DNA of 64,000 nt, from NCBI GenBank assembly GCA_937915925.1, contig CALGGM010000088.1:3404-67403 (forward strand), written 5' to 3'. The position numbers and the translations under genes were made by a program. Of the stretch, positions 51,286 to 61,141 are shown piece by piece. The notes beneath the pieces are model-generated. The model was not told where the DNA came from. It made no database searches and saw only the letters and a program-made list of their open reading frames with translations. Position 1 is the first letter of the stretch. Every line of letters starts with the position of its first letter. The DNA is from an uncultured Clostridia bacterium. GTDB taxonomy: Bacteria; Bacillota; Clostridia; Christensenellales; CAG-138.

Positions 51286-52194
51286 ATGGCAACGAAACAA
51301 GTGAAACCCAGAATGGCGCTGCGTGACACGGTCGGCGATAAGGTGTTCTATACGATCAACGCCATCGTGCTCGGCATCCTCGCGCTCATCGTTCTCTATC
51401 CGCTGTACTTCATCGTGATCGCGGCGATCTCCGATCCGGACGCGGTGCTCGGCGGCAAGGTCTTTCTCTATCCGGTCAACCTGAACTTCGAGGGTTTCTC
51501 GAAGATCATGGAGCGCAAGGACGTGTGGCTCGGCTACCGGAACACGATCCTCTATACGGCGCTGACGGTCGTTCTCTCGCTGATCGTTACGGTTCCCGCG
51601 GGATGGGCGCTGAGCCGCAAGACGCTGCCGGGCAAGAGAGTCCTGATGATCTACTTCATCATCCCGATGTTCTTCGGCGGCGGTCTGATCCCGTTCTATA
51701 ACGTCATGTCGAGCCTCGGCCTTGTCAATACGATCTGGGCGATCGTGCTCCCGTCGATTCTGTCGGTGTGGAACCTGTTCATGACAAAGACCTTCTTCGA
51801 ATCGAGCATTCCGAACAGCTTGATCGAAGCGGCAAAGATCGACGGCGCGGGCTCGTTCCGCATCTTCGGCGAAATCGTCCTGCCGCTCAGTAAAGCGATC
51901 ATCGCGGTCATGGCGCTCTACTATGCGGTCGGTCAGTGGAACAGCTACTTCAACGCCATGATCTTCCTGCAGAACGAAAACCTGTACCCGCTGCAGCTCG
52001 TTCTGAAGGAGATCCTGATCGCTTCGGAAAGTACCGTCGGCGGCAGCGGCGAAACGATCCTACAGCAGTACCGTCTTGCGAACCAGCTCAAGTACGTTTC
52101 GGTCATCGTATCGAGCGTGCCGGTTCTGCTGCTCTATCCGTTCGTGCAGAAGTACTTTGCACAGGGCGTCATGATCGGCTCCCTGAAAGAATAA
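51286..52194 (+). CDS. ABC sugar permease 2 (YtcP type)
   Basis: 302 residues, AAGGAGG before the start. Helix AIVLGILALIVLYPLYFIVI, MSSLGLVNTIWAIVLPSI and EAA loop LIEAAKIDGAGSFRIFGEIV. Partner of permease 1; the binding-protein gene follows after 26 bp. Confidence 0.88.
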   Translation: MATKQVKPRMALRDTVGDKVFYTINAIVLGILALIVLYPLYFIVIAAISDPDAVLGGKVFLYPVNLNFEGFSKIMERKDVWLGYRNTILYTALTVVLSLIVTVPAGWALSRKTLPGKRVLMIYFIIPMFFGGGLIPFYNVMSSLGLVNTIWAIVLPSILSVWNLFMTKTFFESSIPNSLIEAAKIDGAGSFRIFGEIVLPLSKAIIAVMALYYAVGQWNSYFNAMIFLQNENLYPLQLVLKEILIASESTVGGSGETILQQYRLANQLKYVSVIVSSVPVLLLYPFVQKYFAQGVMIGSLKE

Positions 52195-52220
52195 TCAAAA
52201 ATCATCAGGAGGAAAGCAAC

Positions 52221-53909
52221 ATGAAAAAAAGAATCGCATTGGTGCTCGCACTGCTGTTCGCGCTTTCCGCGATCGCCTGCGGCGGCAGCGGCAAGAACAA
52301 CAATAAACAGGAAAGCGCCGGTGTCGAGAAACTGGTAGAAGAATACGGCTTCCAGTGGACCGACACGAATGCCCCGATCCTCAACGAGAAGGGCGCACAG
52401 GAACTGTCTTTCAGCATCTATTCTTCCAAGAATGCATCGGCGCTCGATTACAACGACATGAAGATCATGCAGGATCTTTATGCGAGCACCAACGTGTTCG
52501 TGACCTGGGAGAACGTCTCCGAATCGGTGTATTCGCAGCAGAAGAACCTGATCTTCGGTAACGCGGACAACCGTCCCGACGCGATCTATCACGCCGGCAT
52601 GGGCGCAGGCGAAATCATCAAGTACGCCAAGCGCAAGGTTCTGCTGCCGATCAGCGACTATCTCGAATACATGCCGAACTTCTCCAAGATCCTCGAGGAG
52701 CGCCCCGACATCAAGGCGCAGCTGATCAACGTCGAGGACGGCAAGATCTATTCTCTGCCGCGCGTTGAGGAAATGGGACTATTGCAGAACCCGAACATCC
52801 TGTTCCTCAATAAGAACTGGGCGGCCGCCGCGATTCAGGCAGGCGCAGTCTCCGGCGTCACGGCTGCGGACCTCAAGGACGGTCTGAACCTCACCTGCGA
52901 TCAGATGGAGGCAATGCTCCGCTACTTCCGCGACAACGACATGAACGGAAACGGCAATGCGGGCGACGAGCGTCCGATGAGCTTTGTCTACAACAACTGG
53001 CAGGGCAATCAGTGTGATCTGTACGGCATGTTCGGTCTGAACGACAACCTCGAACACCGCATCATCATCGACGGTAAGGTGACCTATACGGTGGAGGACG
53101 ACCGCTTCAAGGAAGCGACCAACTTCCTCGCAAACTGGGTTTCCGAAAACCTGATCGACAAGGTCTCCTTTGAACAGTCGCAGGACAACTTCCTTGCAAA
53201 CGGCAAGGGTCTCGAAACCTACGGCGCTTTCTACTGGTGGGAGAGCGAGACGGTCGTTTCCAATCCGGAAAACTACATCGTCGTAAATCCCTTGATCGGA
53301 CCGAACGGCGATCAGACGCTCTGCATCTCGAACAACCCCGAAGTCGGCGCGGGCGAGGTCGTCGTCTTTGCGGACTGCCCAAACGTGGAAGTGCTGCTTG
53401 CGTACTTCGATCGTTACTATGATCCGGTCGTCTCCGCGCAGATCAACTACGGCCCGATCGGCATCGTCTATGAGGAAGAGCGCGACGCGAACGGCATGCT
53501 CGTACAGAAGGCGCTGCCCGAGGGCATGACCGCGGACGAGCTACGTCTGCAGAACGCGCCGCTGGGCATCATCTACCTCAGTGACTATGCGTGGAACAAC
53601 GTTGTCAACATGGAGCCGCGCGCAAAGCTGCGTCTTGAGCGCCTCACCGCGTTCGCAACGCCGTTTATGCCGGAAGGCGTCAAGGCTTGCCCGAACCTCC
53701 AGTTCACGCTTGACGAGCTGAACACGCTCTCCAACTATGAGACGAACCTGAACGACTACATCCGCACGAACCTGATCCGCTGGCTGATGAACGGCGGCGT
53801 TTCGGACGATGCGTGGGCGGCATTCCAGAAGGATCTCCAGGGCAAGTGCAACATCGGCGCGATCCAGAAGGTCTATCAGGATGCGTATGACCGTTATCTG
53901 AATCAGTAA
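52221..53909 (+). CDS. sugar-binding lipoprotein (LplA type, family 1)
   Basis: 562 residues, AGGAGG before the start. Signal peptide MKKRIALVLALLFALSAIAC with lipobox. Long family 1 binding protein with the calcium-loop-like NDMNGNGNAGDERPMSF near residue 240 seen in LplA relatives. It presents oligosaccharides, here probably sucrose or short fructans, to the permeases. Confidence 0.88.
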   Translation: MKKRIALVLALLFALSAIACGGSGKNNNKQESAGVEKLVEEYGFQWTDTNAPILNEKGAQELSFSIYSSKNASALDYNDMKIMQDLYASTNVFVTWENVSESVYSQQKNLIFGNADNRPDAIYHAGMGAGEIIKYAKRKVLLPISDYLEYMPNFSKILEERPDIKAQLINVEDGKIYSLPRVEEMGLLQNPNILFLNKNWAAAAIQAGAVSGVTAADLKDGLNLTCDQMEAMLRYFRDNDMNGNGNAGDERPMSFVYNNWQGNQCDLYGMFGLNDNLEHRIIIDGKVTYTVEDDRFKEATNFLANWVSENLIDKVSFEQSQDNFLANGKGLETYGAFYWWESETVVSNPENYIVVNPLIGPNGDQTLCISNNPEVGAGEVVVFADCPNVEVLLAYFDRYYDPVVSAQINYGPIGIVYEEERDANGMLVQKALPEGMTADELRLQNAPLGIIYLSDYAWNNVVNMEPRAKLRLERLTAFATPFMPEGVKACPNLQFTLDELNTLSNYETNLNDYIRTNLIRWLMNGGVSDDAWAAFQKDLQGKCNIGAIQKVYQDAYDRYLNQ

Positions 53910-53926
53910 GGAAAGAGGTACAAACC

Positions 53927-55747
53927 ATGAAAAAACTGTTGGCGATTCTCTTGTCCGTTCTGATGCTCGCCTCTTTTGCGGCATGCAGCGGCAACGGCAA
54001 TACGCCCTCGGCGCAGGGCGGCAGCAAGCCCGAAATCAAGGGCGTACACGACCTGACCGTGGAAGCGGGACAGAGCGTTGACACGCTCGAAGGCGTGACG
54101 GCGACCGACGCCGAGGACGGCGATCTGACCGCCATGATCACGATCGAATCCTCTCCGTCGCTGTCTTTCAAGGGCGGCAAGGCGACCCCGGAAACCGCAG
54201 GCACTTATGAACTCGTCTATTCCGTCACCGACAGCAGCGGCGAAACCGCGGAAGCGTATGCGACGCTGACCGCAACCAAGCAGACGGCAGAAGCGGTTCT
54301 CCTCAAAGAGTTCGACTTCACGACCCTCGAAGCGACCGACGCGCACGGCTGGGAAGCCGTTGTGGACGGTGCAGAGGCGACCGGCGCTTTGAAGGACGGC
54401 GCATTTGTGATCGACATTCAAAACCCCGGCGAGGGCGACGGCGCGATCCGCTTCGTCAAGTCTCTGGCTGTGAAGGGCGGCTCGGACTATAAGATCAAGG
54501 TCTGGGCAAAGTCCACCGCGCCCACCTATGCGCATTTTATCCCGAAAGACGGCTCCACCGATGAGTGGAAGACCTTCGGCGGCGAGGTATGGAACGCCCG
54601 TTTGGACGAAGCAATTACCTGCATCGAATCCAACTTCACCGCGCCCGAGGATGGCACCGCGGAGCTCCGGCTCCATCTCGGCAAGATCACTCCGAATCCC
54701 GACAACCCCGCCGATACGACGCCGGAAAACTTCACGGTCACGATCGACAAGGTCGAGATCTATGAGATCACCGGCACCGAACAGCTTGAACTGCTTTATA
54801 CGGCGGACTTTGCCGACAGCGGCGCGTTCGTTGAAGTGGGCGACGGCGCGGAAGCATCCGTTTCCTTTGCGGACGGCGCAGCGGTTGTCGAGATCGCATC
54901 CTATCCTACCGAGGGCGGCGTCTGGAGCATCAAGGCAAATCTTGAGCTTCCGGGCATCGTGATCGAACAGGGTACGAAGTACAATTACAGCTTCACAATC
55001 GCAGGCGAACATGCGCAGGGCGGTGAAGCGCTTGTGGAGAGCGCAACGCTGTATCATGAAGCGCGCGCGAACTTCAATGGCCTTTCCGTGGCGGAAGGCG
55101 AGGAGACGACCGTGTCCGGAACATTTGTTGCGGAAGCAAATGTCAGCGATCCGGTCATCCGTATGCAGATCGGCAATCCCTCTGAGGGCGTTACCTCCAA
55201 CAAGCTGACGATCACGAGCTTTGTGTTCAACAAGGTCGGCGGCGACAAGGAAACGACGAAGACGATCGAAGACTTTGCACCGCTCGGTATGCGTGCGGAA
55301 AACGTCGACAAAGAGAAGTATCCGTGGGAGACCTTCAACGGCACCGATGAGGACAACGAGCACGGCGTCGGCACGATCTGGACCGCCGACGGCAGTCTTT
55401 TCTATCGCATCGACGACGGCGGCACGGTCGACTGGCACAACAAGCTGATCTGCCCGATCACGCTGCCCGCAGACAGCTACTTTGTGGTCGAGATCACCGC
55501 AAAGGCAACCAAGAACGTATCGTGCGGCTTCTTCCTGAATCCGCAGGGCGGCTGGGATCCGCGCGTCAGTGAGGGCATCGATTTCACGACCGAGGAGCAG
55601 ACCTTTACGTTTGAGACCAGCGACTCGTTCATCATGGATATGCCCTGTGAGCTGCTGTTCCAGTTCGGTTCCGAAGCGACCGCGGCGCTCGGCGGCGTGA
55701 CGATTGAGTTCACGAGCGTTAAGATCTATCAGAGACCGATTCTGTAA
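53927..55747 (+). CDS. surface lipoprotein with Ig-like and carbohydrate-binding-like modules
   Basis: 606 residues, AAAGAGG before the start. Lipobox ASFAAC near residue 20. A bacterial Ig-like module (about 35-120: GVHDLTVEAGQSVDTLEGVT, GTYELVYSVTDSSG) is followed by three beta-sandwich modules resembling CBM4/9 or CBM-like domains (FVIDIQNPGEGDGAIRFVK, AAVVEIASYPTEGGVWS, WHNKLICPITLPADSYFVVE). No catalytic domain is seen. It probably holds fructan or another glycan near the importer and the GH32 lipoprotein encoded next. Confidence 0.7.
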   Translation: MKKLLAILLSVLMLASFAACSGNGNTPSAQGGSKPEIKGVHDLTVEAGQSVDTLEGVTATDAEDGDLTAMITIESSPSLSFKGGKATPETAGTYELVYSVTDSSGETAEAYATLTATKQTAEAVLLKEFDFTTLEATDAHGWEAVVDGAEATGALKDGAFVIDIQNPGEGDGAIRFVKSLAVKGGSDYKIKVWAKSTAPTYAHFIPKDGSTDEWKTFGGEVWNARLDEAITCIESNFTAPEDGTAELRLHLGKITPNPDNPADTTPENFTVTIDKVEIYEITGTEQLELLYTADFADSGAFVEVGDGAEASVSFADGAAVVEIASYPTEGGVWSIKANLELPGIVIEQGTKYNYSFTIAGEHAQGGEALVESATLYHEARANFNGLSVAEGEETTVSGTFVAEANVSDPVIRMQIGNPSEGVTSNKLTITSFVFNKVGGDKETTKTIEDFAPLGMRAENVDKEKYPWETFNGTDEDNEHGVGTIWTADGSLFYRIDDGGTVDWHNKLICPITLPADSYFVVEITAKATKNVSCGFFLNPQGGWDPRVSEGIDFTTEEQTFTFETSDSFIMDMPCELLFQFGSEATAALGGVTIEFTSVKIYQRPIL

Positions 55748-55763
55748 AAGAGGATCAAACCCG

Positions 55764-55796
55764 AAGGGGGGGATGGCGAAAAACTGTCCCCCTTTT
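55764..55796 (+). terminator. intercistronic hairpin
   Basis: AAGGGGG (55764-55770) pairs with CCCCCTT (55788-55794), then TT. It may lower expression of the following GH32 lipoprotein. Confidence 0.5.
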
Positions 55797-55817
55797 AGAA
55801 CTTGTGAGGGAGATATC

Positions 55818-57359
55818 ATGAAAAAAGCAAACCATATCATTCTGCTGTCGCTCCTGCTTGCCGCTCTGCTGCTTGCCGCCTGCGCGCCGAAGGAGGCGTC
55901 GAATGCGGCGGTCGCAGAGGACGGGGAAGCGTTTGTATTCCCCGAGGGCGAAACGGACTTTGCGTCGCTTCGCACACCGGGTTCGCAGGAAGCCGCCTAT
56001 ACCTATCAAAGTTTCTTTCTTCCCGCACAGGACAACGGCGTGCAGCCGTATGTAGGCGATACCATGCCCTACTATGAGGACGGCACCTACTACATTTACT
56101 ACCTCAAAGAGAGCGGCGATTCCTACAACCATTCGATCTATCTCGCGACGACGCAGGACTTTGTCACCTATACCGAAACGGACGCGGTCGTGCTCGAAGC
56201 GTCGCGCAGCGGCGGGCAGGACGGCTGGATCGGCACCGGCTCGGTCGTCAAGGTCAAGGACGTCTATTACTTCTTCTACACCGGTCACGCGGGATCGGAC
56301 GCCTACGAATACAAGGAGAAGATCCTTGTCGCAAAGGGAAGTTCTCTCGATAGCTTTGAAAAGGTCACCGACTGGGAGATCGTTCCGCCGTCCGAGCTCG
56401 GTCAAAAAAACGACTTCCGCGATCCGCAGGGCTATTACGACGAAGCGACGGACACGATTACGCTGACGGTCACCGCGTCGCAGAGCAACAAGGCGCGCGT
56501 TCTGAAATACTCGCTTTCCGGCGATCTTCAGAATGTCACCTATGACGGCATCATCTTCACCGATGAGGTAGGCGGTTACTGGAACCTCGAATGCTCCGAC
56601 ACGTTCCAAATCGGCAACACCTATTATTTGACCTATTCCGCACAGGATGATACACTGTGGTACGCGATGTCCGATTCACCCTATGGTCCGTACTCCGATC
56701 CGATCCGTCTCGATGGTGAGCTGTTCTATGCGGCAAAGCATACCGAGAACGGTTCCGACACCTACATGGTCGGCTGGGCAAGACGGTCCGAATCCGTTTC
56801 TTCCACGCAGGAGGTCACGGGCTGGGCGGGCAACCTTGCGGTGCAGAAGATTATGCAGAATCCGGACGGCACGCTGACGCTTGCGCCGGTCGACGCGCTG
56901 GTCGATCAGTTCACACAGCGCAGGCAGCTGTTAATCGACGGCATGACGGCGGAGCTTTCCTCCGGTTCGGCATACAGCTATCTCGATCTGTGCACGGCAT
57001 ACGAAAGCTTCCTTCTGACCGGCACGATCCGCTTTGAGAAAAACGGCACGTTCGGTCTCGCGTTCGACTACAACGGCAGAACGGACAAGTATAAGACGAT
57101 CACGCTCGACCCGTCCGGCGATACGCTTGCGCTGCAGTTCAACGAAGGCAGCACGCTGATCACCGAAACGCCCGCAGAGATCGAACCGGGTAAGGACTAC
57201 ACGTTTACCTATGTGCAGGAAGGCTCGGTCGGTATCTTTACGCTCGACGGGATCGCGTCGCTCACCGTCCGTCTGTACGGCGTTTCCGGCAAGCCGGTCC
57301 GTTTGTTCACGGAGAACAACACCGTCACGGTTTCCGATCTGAAACAATACACCCGCTGA
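55818..57359 (+). CDS. exported GH32-like lipoprotein (fructan hydrolase)
   Basis: 513 residues after GAGGGAG. Lipobox LLLAAC near residue 21. Five-bladed propeller features of GH32/68: GVQPYVGDTMPYYEDGTYYI, DGWIGTGSVVKVKDVYYFFY, NDFRDPQGYYDEATDT (the RDP motif) and GYWNLECSD (acid/base Glu in the EC region). The usual WMNDPNG nucleophile block reads VGDTMPYYED, so the nucleophile is not obvious. A C-terminal sandwich follows (about 395-510). Outside cleavage of fructans or levan is the likely role, with reduced certainty because of that block. Confidence 0.72.
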   Translation: MKKANHIILLSLLLAALLLAACAPKEASNAAVAEDGEAFVFPEGETDFASLRTPGSQEAAYTYQSFFLPAQDNGVQPYVGDTMPYYEDGTYYIYYLKESGDSYNHSIYLATTQDFVTYTETDAVVLEASRSGGQDGWIGTGSVVKVKDVYYFFYTGHAGSDAYEYKEKILVAKGSSLDSFEKVTDWEIVPPSELGQKNDFRDPQGYYDEATDTITLTVTASQSNKARVLKYSLSGDLQNVTYDGIIFTDEVGGYWNLECSDTFQIGNTYYLTYSAQDDTLWYAMSDSPYGPYSDPIRLDGELFYAAKHTENGSDTYMVGWARRSESVSSTQEVTGWAGNLAVQKIMQNPDGTLTLAPVDALVDQFTQRRQLLIDGMTAELSSGSAYSYLDLCTAYESFLLTGTIRFEKNGTFGLAFDYNGRTDKYKTITLDPSGDTLALQFNEGSTLITETPAEIEPGKDYTFTYVQEGSVGIFTLDGIASLTVRLYGVSGKPVRLFTENNTVTVSDLKQYTR

Positions 57360-57371
57360 AAAGGAGAACCT

Positions 57372-58016
57372 ATGCGGAAGCTGCTCGATATCAACAATCC
57401 GGTCATGCGCGCTCTGGTTGCGGTCTTCGATATGATCGTGCTGAGTGTGCTGTGGGTCGTATTCTCCCTGCCGGTCTTTACGATGGGCGCGGCGTCCGCT
57501 GCACTCTATCACGCGGTCTATCATCATGTCCGCAAGGGAGAGGATTACCTCTTCAGCAGCTTCTGGACGGCGTTTCGGGAGAACTTCAAGCGGCAGACGC
57601 TTTGTTGGCTTGTACCGCTTGCGCTGCTCGTGCTTTTGGTTGTGGACGCGCTCGTGCTTCGCGGCAGGTATCTCGACGGAAAGCCGTTCGGCTGGCTCTA
57701 TTATGCGGTGCTTGTCATCGCCGCATTTGTGCTGGTATGGACGGTGTATCTTGCGGCGTACGGCGCACGGTTCAACGGAACGGTCAAAGAAGTGCTCAAA
57801 TACAGTCTGATCCTGTTCCGTGCGCATCCGCTGCTGATGCTCGGCGTCATGGTCATGGTGCTCGGCGGCATTGCACTTGCGCTGACGCTGCCTGCGTTTG
57901 TGATCCTGATTCCGGCGGGCGTGTATCTCGGCGCGTCGTTTCCCATCGAAGCGGCGTTCAAAAAGCATATGCGTCCGGAAGATTTGGAACGCATCCAAGG
58001 GGAGAATGAGAAATGA
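57372..58016 (+). CDS. DUF624 (YesL-like) membrane protein
   Basis: 214 residues with about five helices (ALVAVFDMIVLSVLWVVFSL, GAASAALYHAVYHHVRKGED, LVVDALVLRG, VLVIAAFVLVWTVYLAAYG, MLGVMVMVLGGIALALTLP). YesL-type proteins are regularly encoded with LplAB/YtcP importers; their role is unproven, perhaps helping permease assembly. ATGA overlap with the following hydrolase. Confidence 0.8.
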   Translation: MRKLLDINNPVMRALVAVFDMIVLSVLWVVFSLPVFTMGAASAALYHAVYHHVRKGEDYLFSSFWTAFRENFKRQTLCWLVPLALLVLLVVDALVLRGRYLDGKPFGWLYYAVLVIAAFVLVWTVYLAAYGARFNGTVKEVLKYSLILFRAHPLLMLGVMVMVLGGIALALTLPAFVILIPAGVYLGASFPIEAAFKKHMRPEDLERIQGENEK

Positions 58017-59503
58017 AACAAAAACTGCTGTTTGCAAGAGCGTACGAAAAGGAAGCGGCGAAGCTGATTCCCGATGAAGCGCGTCCGCTGTTTCATCTGA
58101 CGCCCTATACCGGATGGATGAACGATCCGAACGGGTTTTCGTTCTATCAGGGCAAATTCCATCTGTTCTATCAGTACAATCCGTATGACACCGTTTGGGA
58201 CGCCATGCATTGGGGACATGCGCAAAGTTCCGATCTGCTGCATTGGGAGTATCTTCCTGCTGCGCTTGCGCCGGATAAGCCGTATGACGATTTCGGCTGC
58301 TTCTCCGGCAGCGCAATCGAGCTCGACGACGGAAGACAGCTTCTGCTCTATACCGGCGTCCGCAGAGAAGGCGGCGAAGGCGAAAACTTAGACGTGCAGA
58401 CGCAGTGTGTTGCAATCGGAGACGGTTTGAATTACCGCAAGATCGCACAGAATCCGGTGCTGGACGAAACCGATCTGCCAAAGGGATGTGAACGCGCAAA
58501 CTTCCGTGATCCGAAAATCTGGCGCGAGAAGGACGGAAGCTTCCGCTGTGTCGTCGGCACCTGCGAAGAAAACGGCCTCGGCAAGCTGCTTCTGTTTCGC
58601 AGCCCGGACGGGATCAAGTGGAGCTTTGAAAGCATCCTGATCGAAAACGACGGGAGGCTCGGACTGATGTGGGAATGTCCCGATCTCTTTGAACTGGACG
58701 GCAAAGCCGTGCTGCTTGTAAGCCCGCAGGATATGCTGCCGAAGTGCTTCGAATATCATAACGGCAATGGCAACGTCTGCCTGATCGGCACGTTCGATGA
58801 AGCGACCAAGACGTTTCTTCCGGAAAGCGATCACGCGGTCGATTACGGCATCGACTTCTATGCGCCGACGACGCTGCTTGCGTCGGACGGACGCCGCATC
58901 ATGATCGGCTGGATGCAGAACTGGGACACGACGAAACTGACCGGCAGAAAAGACCGTCGGTGGTTTGGACAGATGACGCTTCCGCGTGAGCTCAGCATCC
59001 GAAACGGACGGCTGTATCAGCAGCCGATCCGTGAGCTGGAACAGCTTCGCGGCAACTGCGTCCGCTTTGAAAACGTGCAGATCGAGGGCGAACAGCATCT
59101 TGATGGCGTTACGGGAAGGACGGTCGATCTCGAACTGACGGTCCGCCCCGATCATTCGACAGTGATGTATCACAGCTTTGCGATCCGTTTCATGCAGAAC
59201 GAGCAGTTCCATACTGAGCTCAGCTACCGGCCGTATGAATCGCTGCTGCGCATCGACCGCAAGTTTTCGGGCTCGCGCCGCGCGTATATCCATCAGCGCC
59301 GCTGCTATGTCCCACCGCGTAACGGCGAGATCAAGCTCCGGCTGATCCTCGATCGATTCAGCGTGGAAGTGTTCATCAACGACGGGGAGCAGGTCATGAC
59401 GGCAACGGTGCTGACCGAGCTTTCCGCAAGCGATATTTCTTTTGTCGCGGACGGTCGCGTCTTTATGGACGTCACAAAATACGATTTATTGTCGAGGGAA
59501 TGA
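58013..59503 (+). CDS. scrB: cytoplasmic GH32 beta-fructosidase (sucrose-6-phosphate hydrolase type)
   Basis: 496 residues, no signal peptide. All three GH32 motifs: WMNDPNGFSFYQG (nucleophile Asp, near 40), RDPKIW near 163, and ECPDLFEL with acid/base Glu near 221. A C-terminal beta-sandwich follows. It splits imported sucrose, kestose or their phosphates to glucose and fructose. With an ABC importer the sugar arrives unphosphorylated, so plain sucrose or fructo-oligosaccharide is more likely than sucrose-6-phosphate. Confidence 0.88.
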   Translation: MKQKLLFARAYEKEAAKLIPDEARPLFHLTPYTGWMNDPNGFSFYQGKFHLFYQYNPYDTVWDAMHWGHAQSSDLLHWEYLPAALAPDKPYDDFGCFSGSAIELDDGRQLLLYTGVRREGGEGENLDVQTQCVAIGDGLNYRKIAQNPVLDETDLPKGCERANFRDPKIWREKDGSFRCVVGTCEENGLGKLLLFRSPDGIKWSFESILIENDGRLGLMWECPDLFELDGKAVLLVSPQDMLPKCFEYHNGNGNVCLIGTFDEATKTFLPESDHAVDYGIDFYAPTTLLASDGRRIMIGWMQNWDTTKLTGRKDRRWFGQMTLPRELSIRNGRLYQQPIRELEQLRGNCVRFENVQIEGEQHLDGVTGRTVDLELTVRPDHSTVMYHSFAIRFMQNEQFHTELSYRPYESLLRIDRKFSGSRRAYIHQRRCYVPPRNGEIKLRLILDRFSVEVFINDGEQVMTATVLTELSASDISFVADGRVFMDVTKYDLLSRE

Positions 59504-59506
59504 CCG

Positions 59507-60466
59507 ATGAAACCGTTTGACGTCATCGCTTTGGGCGAGCTTCTTATCGATTTTACAGAAAACGGCACGAGCGAGCAGGGGAACCCCTTATGGGAGGCCA
59601 ACCCCGGCGGCGCGCCGTGCAATGTGCTTGCTATGCTGAATAAGCTCAATCATAAGACCGCCTTTATCGGCAAGGTCGGAAACGACGTTTACGGCCGTCA
59701 GCTGATCGATACCGTGAAGAATGCGGGCATCGATACAAGCGCACTGCTCATTGACCCCGAGGTGCATACGACGCTTGCCGTCGTGCATACGTTCCCGAAT
59801 GGAGATCGCGACTTTTCGTTCTACCGCAATCCCGGCGCGGATATGATGCTTTCCGTTTGCGATCTGCCGATGCCGCTTTTGCAGGATTGTAAGATCTTCC
59901 ATTTCGGCACGCTGTCCATGACGCACGAGGGCGTGCGCGAAGCGACGGTGCAGGCGGTACAGTACGCCAAGGCCTGCGGCGCGATTGTTTCCTTCGACCC
60001 GAATCTCCGTCCGCCGCTGTGGAGCTCCCTAAACGACGCCAAAACGCAGATCGCATGGGGCTTACGCAACAGCGATATCGTGAAGATTGCGGACAACGAA
60101 CTGGAATTTCTGACCGGCGAAACCGATTTCGATAAAGGCGCCGCCATTTTAAAAGAATGGTTCCCGAACATCCGGCTGTTGAACGTCACCGCCGGCGCGG
60201 ACGGCAGCTATTCCTATTGCAACGGTCTGCGTGTGTTTGTCCCCGCGTTCCGCTTGGGCGGCACGATCGAAACGACCGGCGCAGGCGACACCTTCTGCGC
60301 GTGCGTGCTGCACGACGTGCTTACAAACGGTCTTGATAGCCGCACGGAAGCATCCTTAACGAACATGCTCCGCTTTGCCAATGCGGCGGCATACCTCGTC
60401 ACCACGAAAAAAGGCGCGATTCGCTCCATGCCCGCGCCATCCGATATCGCAAGGGTTCTTTCATGA
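59507..60466 (+). CDS. scrK: PfkB-family fructokinase
   Basis: 319 residues. Ribokinase fold with GGAPCNVLAMLNKL near 38 (substrate), NPGADMMLS, and ETTGAGDTFCACVLHDVL near 259 with the catalytic Asp and anion hole. Phosphorylates fructose freed by the preceding hydrolase. Last gene of the operon; a terminator-like hairpin follows. Confidence 0.88.
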   Translation: MKPFDVIALGELLIDFTENGTSEQGNPLWEANPGGAPCNVLAMLNKLNHKTAFIGKVGNDVYGRQLIDTVKNAGIDTSALLIDPEVHTTLAVVHTFPNGDRDFSFYRNPGADMMLSVCDLPMPLLQDCKIFHFGTLSMTHEGVREATVQAVQYAKACGAIVSFDPNLRPPLWSSLNDAKTQIAWGLRNSDIVKIADNELEFLTGETDFDKGAAILKEWFPNIRLLNVTAGADGSYSYCNGLRVFVPAFRLGGTIETTGAGDTFCACVLHDVLTNGLDSRTEASLTNMLRFANAAAYLVTTKKGAIRSMPAPSDIARVLS

Positions 60467-60480
60467 TTACCCACCTCCTG

Positions 60481-60518
60481 ACAAACGCCCCGCCAGCGAC
60501 GAACGGCGGGGCGTTTGT
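60481..60518 (+). terminator. hairpin after the sugar operon
   Basis: ACAAACGCCCCGCC (60481-60494) pairs with GGCGGGGCGTTTGT (60505-60518) over 14 bp. No T-run follows, so it may act as a 3' stabiliser or with rho. Confidence 0.6.
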
Positions 60519-61141
60519 CATACAAGTCCAAATATACGGACTCGCATTCTAAGTGGAAAATAAAGTTCTTGCTTTTCCGGCAAGGTGTACTGTATAATTT
60601 GATTGTCGAAAGCGGAGATCGCCGAGACTATTTGAAAACCGAATAACGCGAAACGATTTCTAATCGTGCAAGCGGAGCAGGACCCGTGAGGGCTGAAAAT
60701 CTTCCAAGCGCCGTACGAAACCGAGTTAGGACAATTCGTTGTCTTAGTTCGATTTTGTGCGGTGCTTTTTTCTTTCCGGAAGAATCCCGCGGGACACGGT
60801 GTCCCGCGAAAGAAAAATTTTACTCACCAATTACGAGAAAAATTCCCCCATTAAACGTAGAGGGAGATTTTCCGAAGCACCTTGAAAACCGAATATCGAA
60901 AGCACGCAAATGAAAGATTTATGAACAGTTCCATCAGAACTGCAAAAAAACGGCTGCAATTTTTCATTGGGCATGAGAGGGAGAGATTGTGAAGATACTG
61001 CAAACCCTTTCCAATTTGCCTTTGAAATTTCACCAATGCATAGTGAAAGGGCAAACGGAAAAACGGCGATTCAAAATAAGTTCACAATTTGATTTTTGCA
61101 GTTTTTTCCAAAAAGTTCCCAACTAATTAGTGGGAGGGAAT
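60519..61141. promoter_or_regulatory. long leader of the mobile element
   Basis: No gene. A promoter TTGCTT (60569-60574), 18-bp spacer, TATAAT (60593-60598) starts a leader of over 500 nt. TTGAAAACCGAATA occurs at 60632-60645 and again at 60882-60895. A small hairpin GACAA-TTCG-TTGTC lies near 60732-60745, and the long palindrome at 60788 follows. The arrangement suggests antisense, attenuation or protein-binding control of the transfer genes. Confidence 0.5.
60788..60808. repeat. 21-bp palindrome, candidate ParB site 1
   Basis: CGCGGGACAC-G-GTGTCCCGCG. Nineteen bp of it recur inside the parB-like gene at 61860-61878. Its length and near-perfect symmetry fit a dimer-binding site. Confidence 0.6.

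Noticed and set aside
53903..55975. 690-codon minus-strand frame opposite the carbohydrate-binding lipoprotein
   Set aside because: Arg/Asp/Ala-rich shadow spanning several plus-strand genes, without ribosome site or domain.
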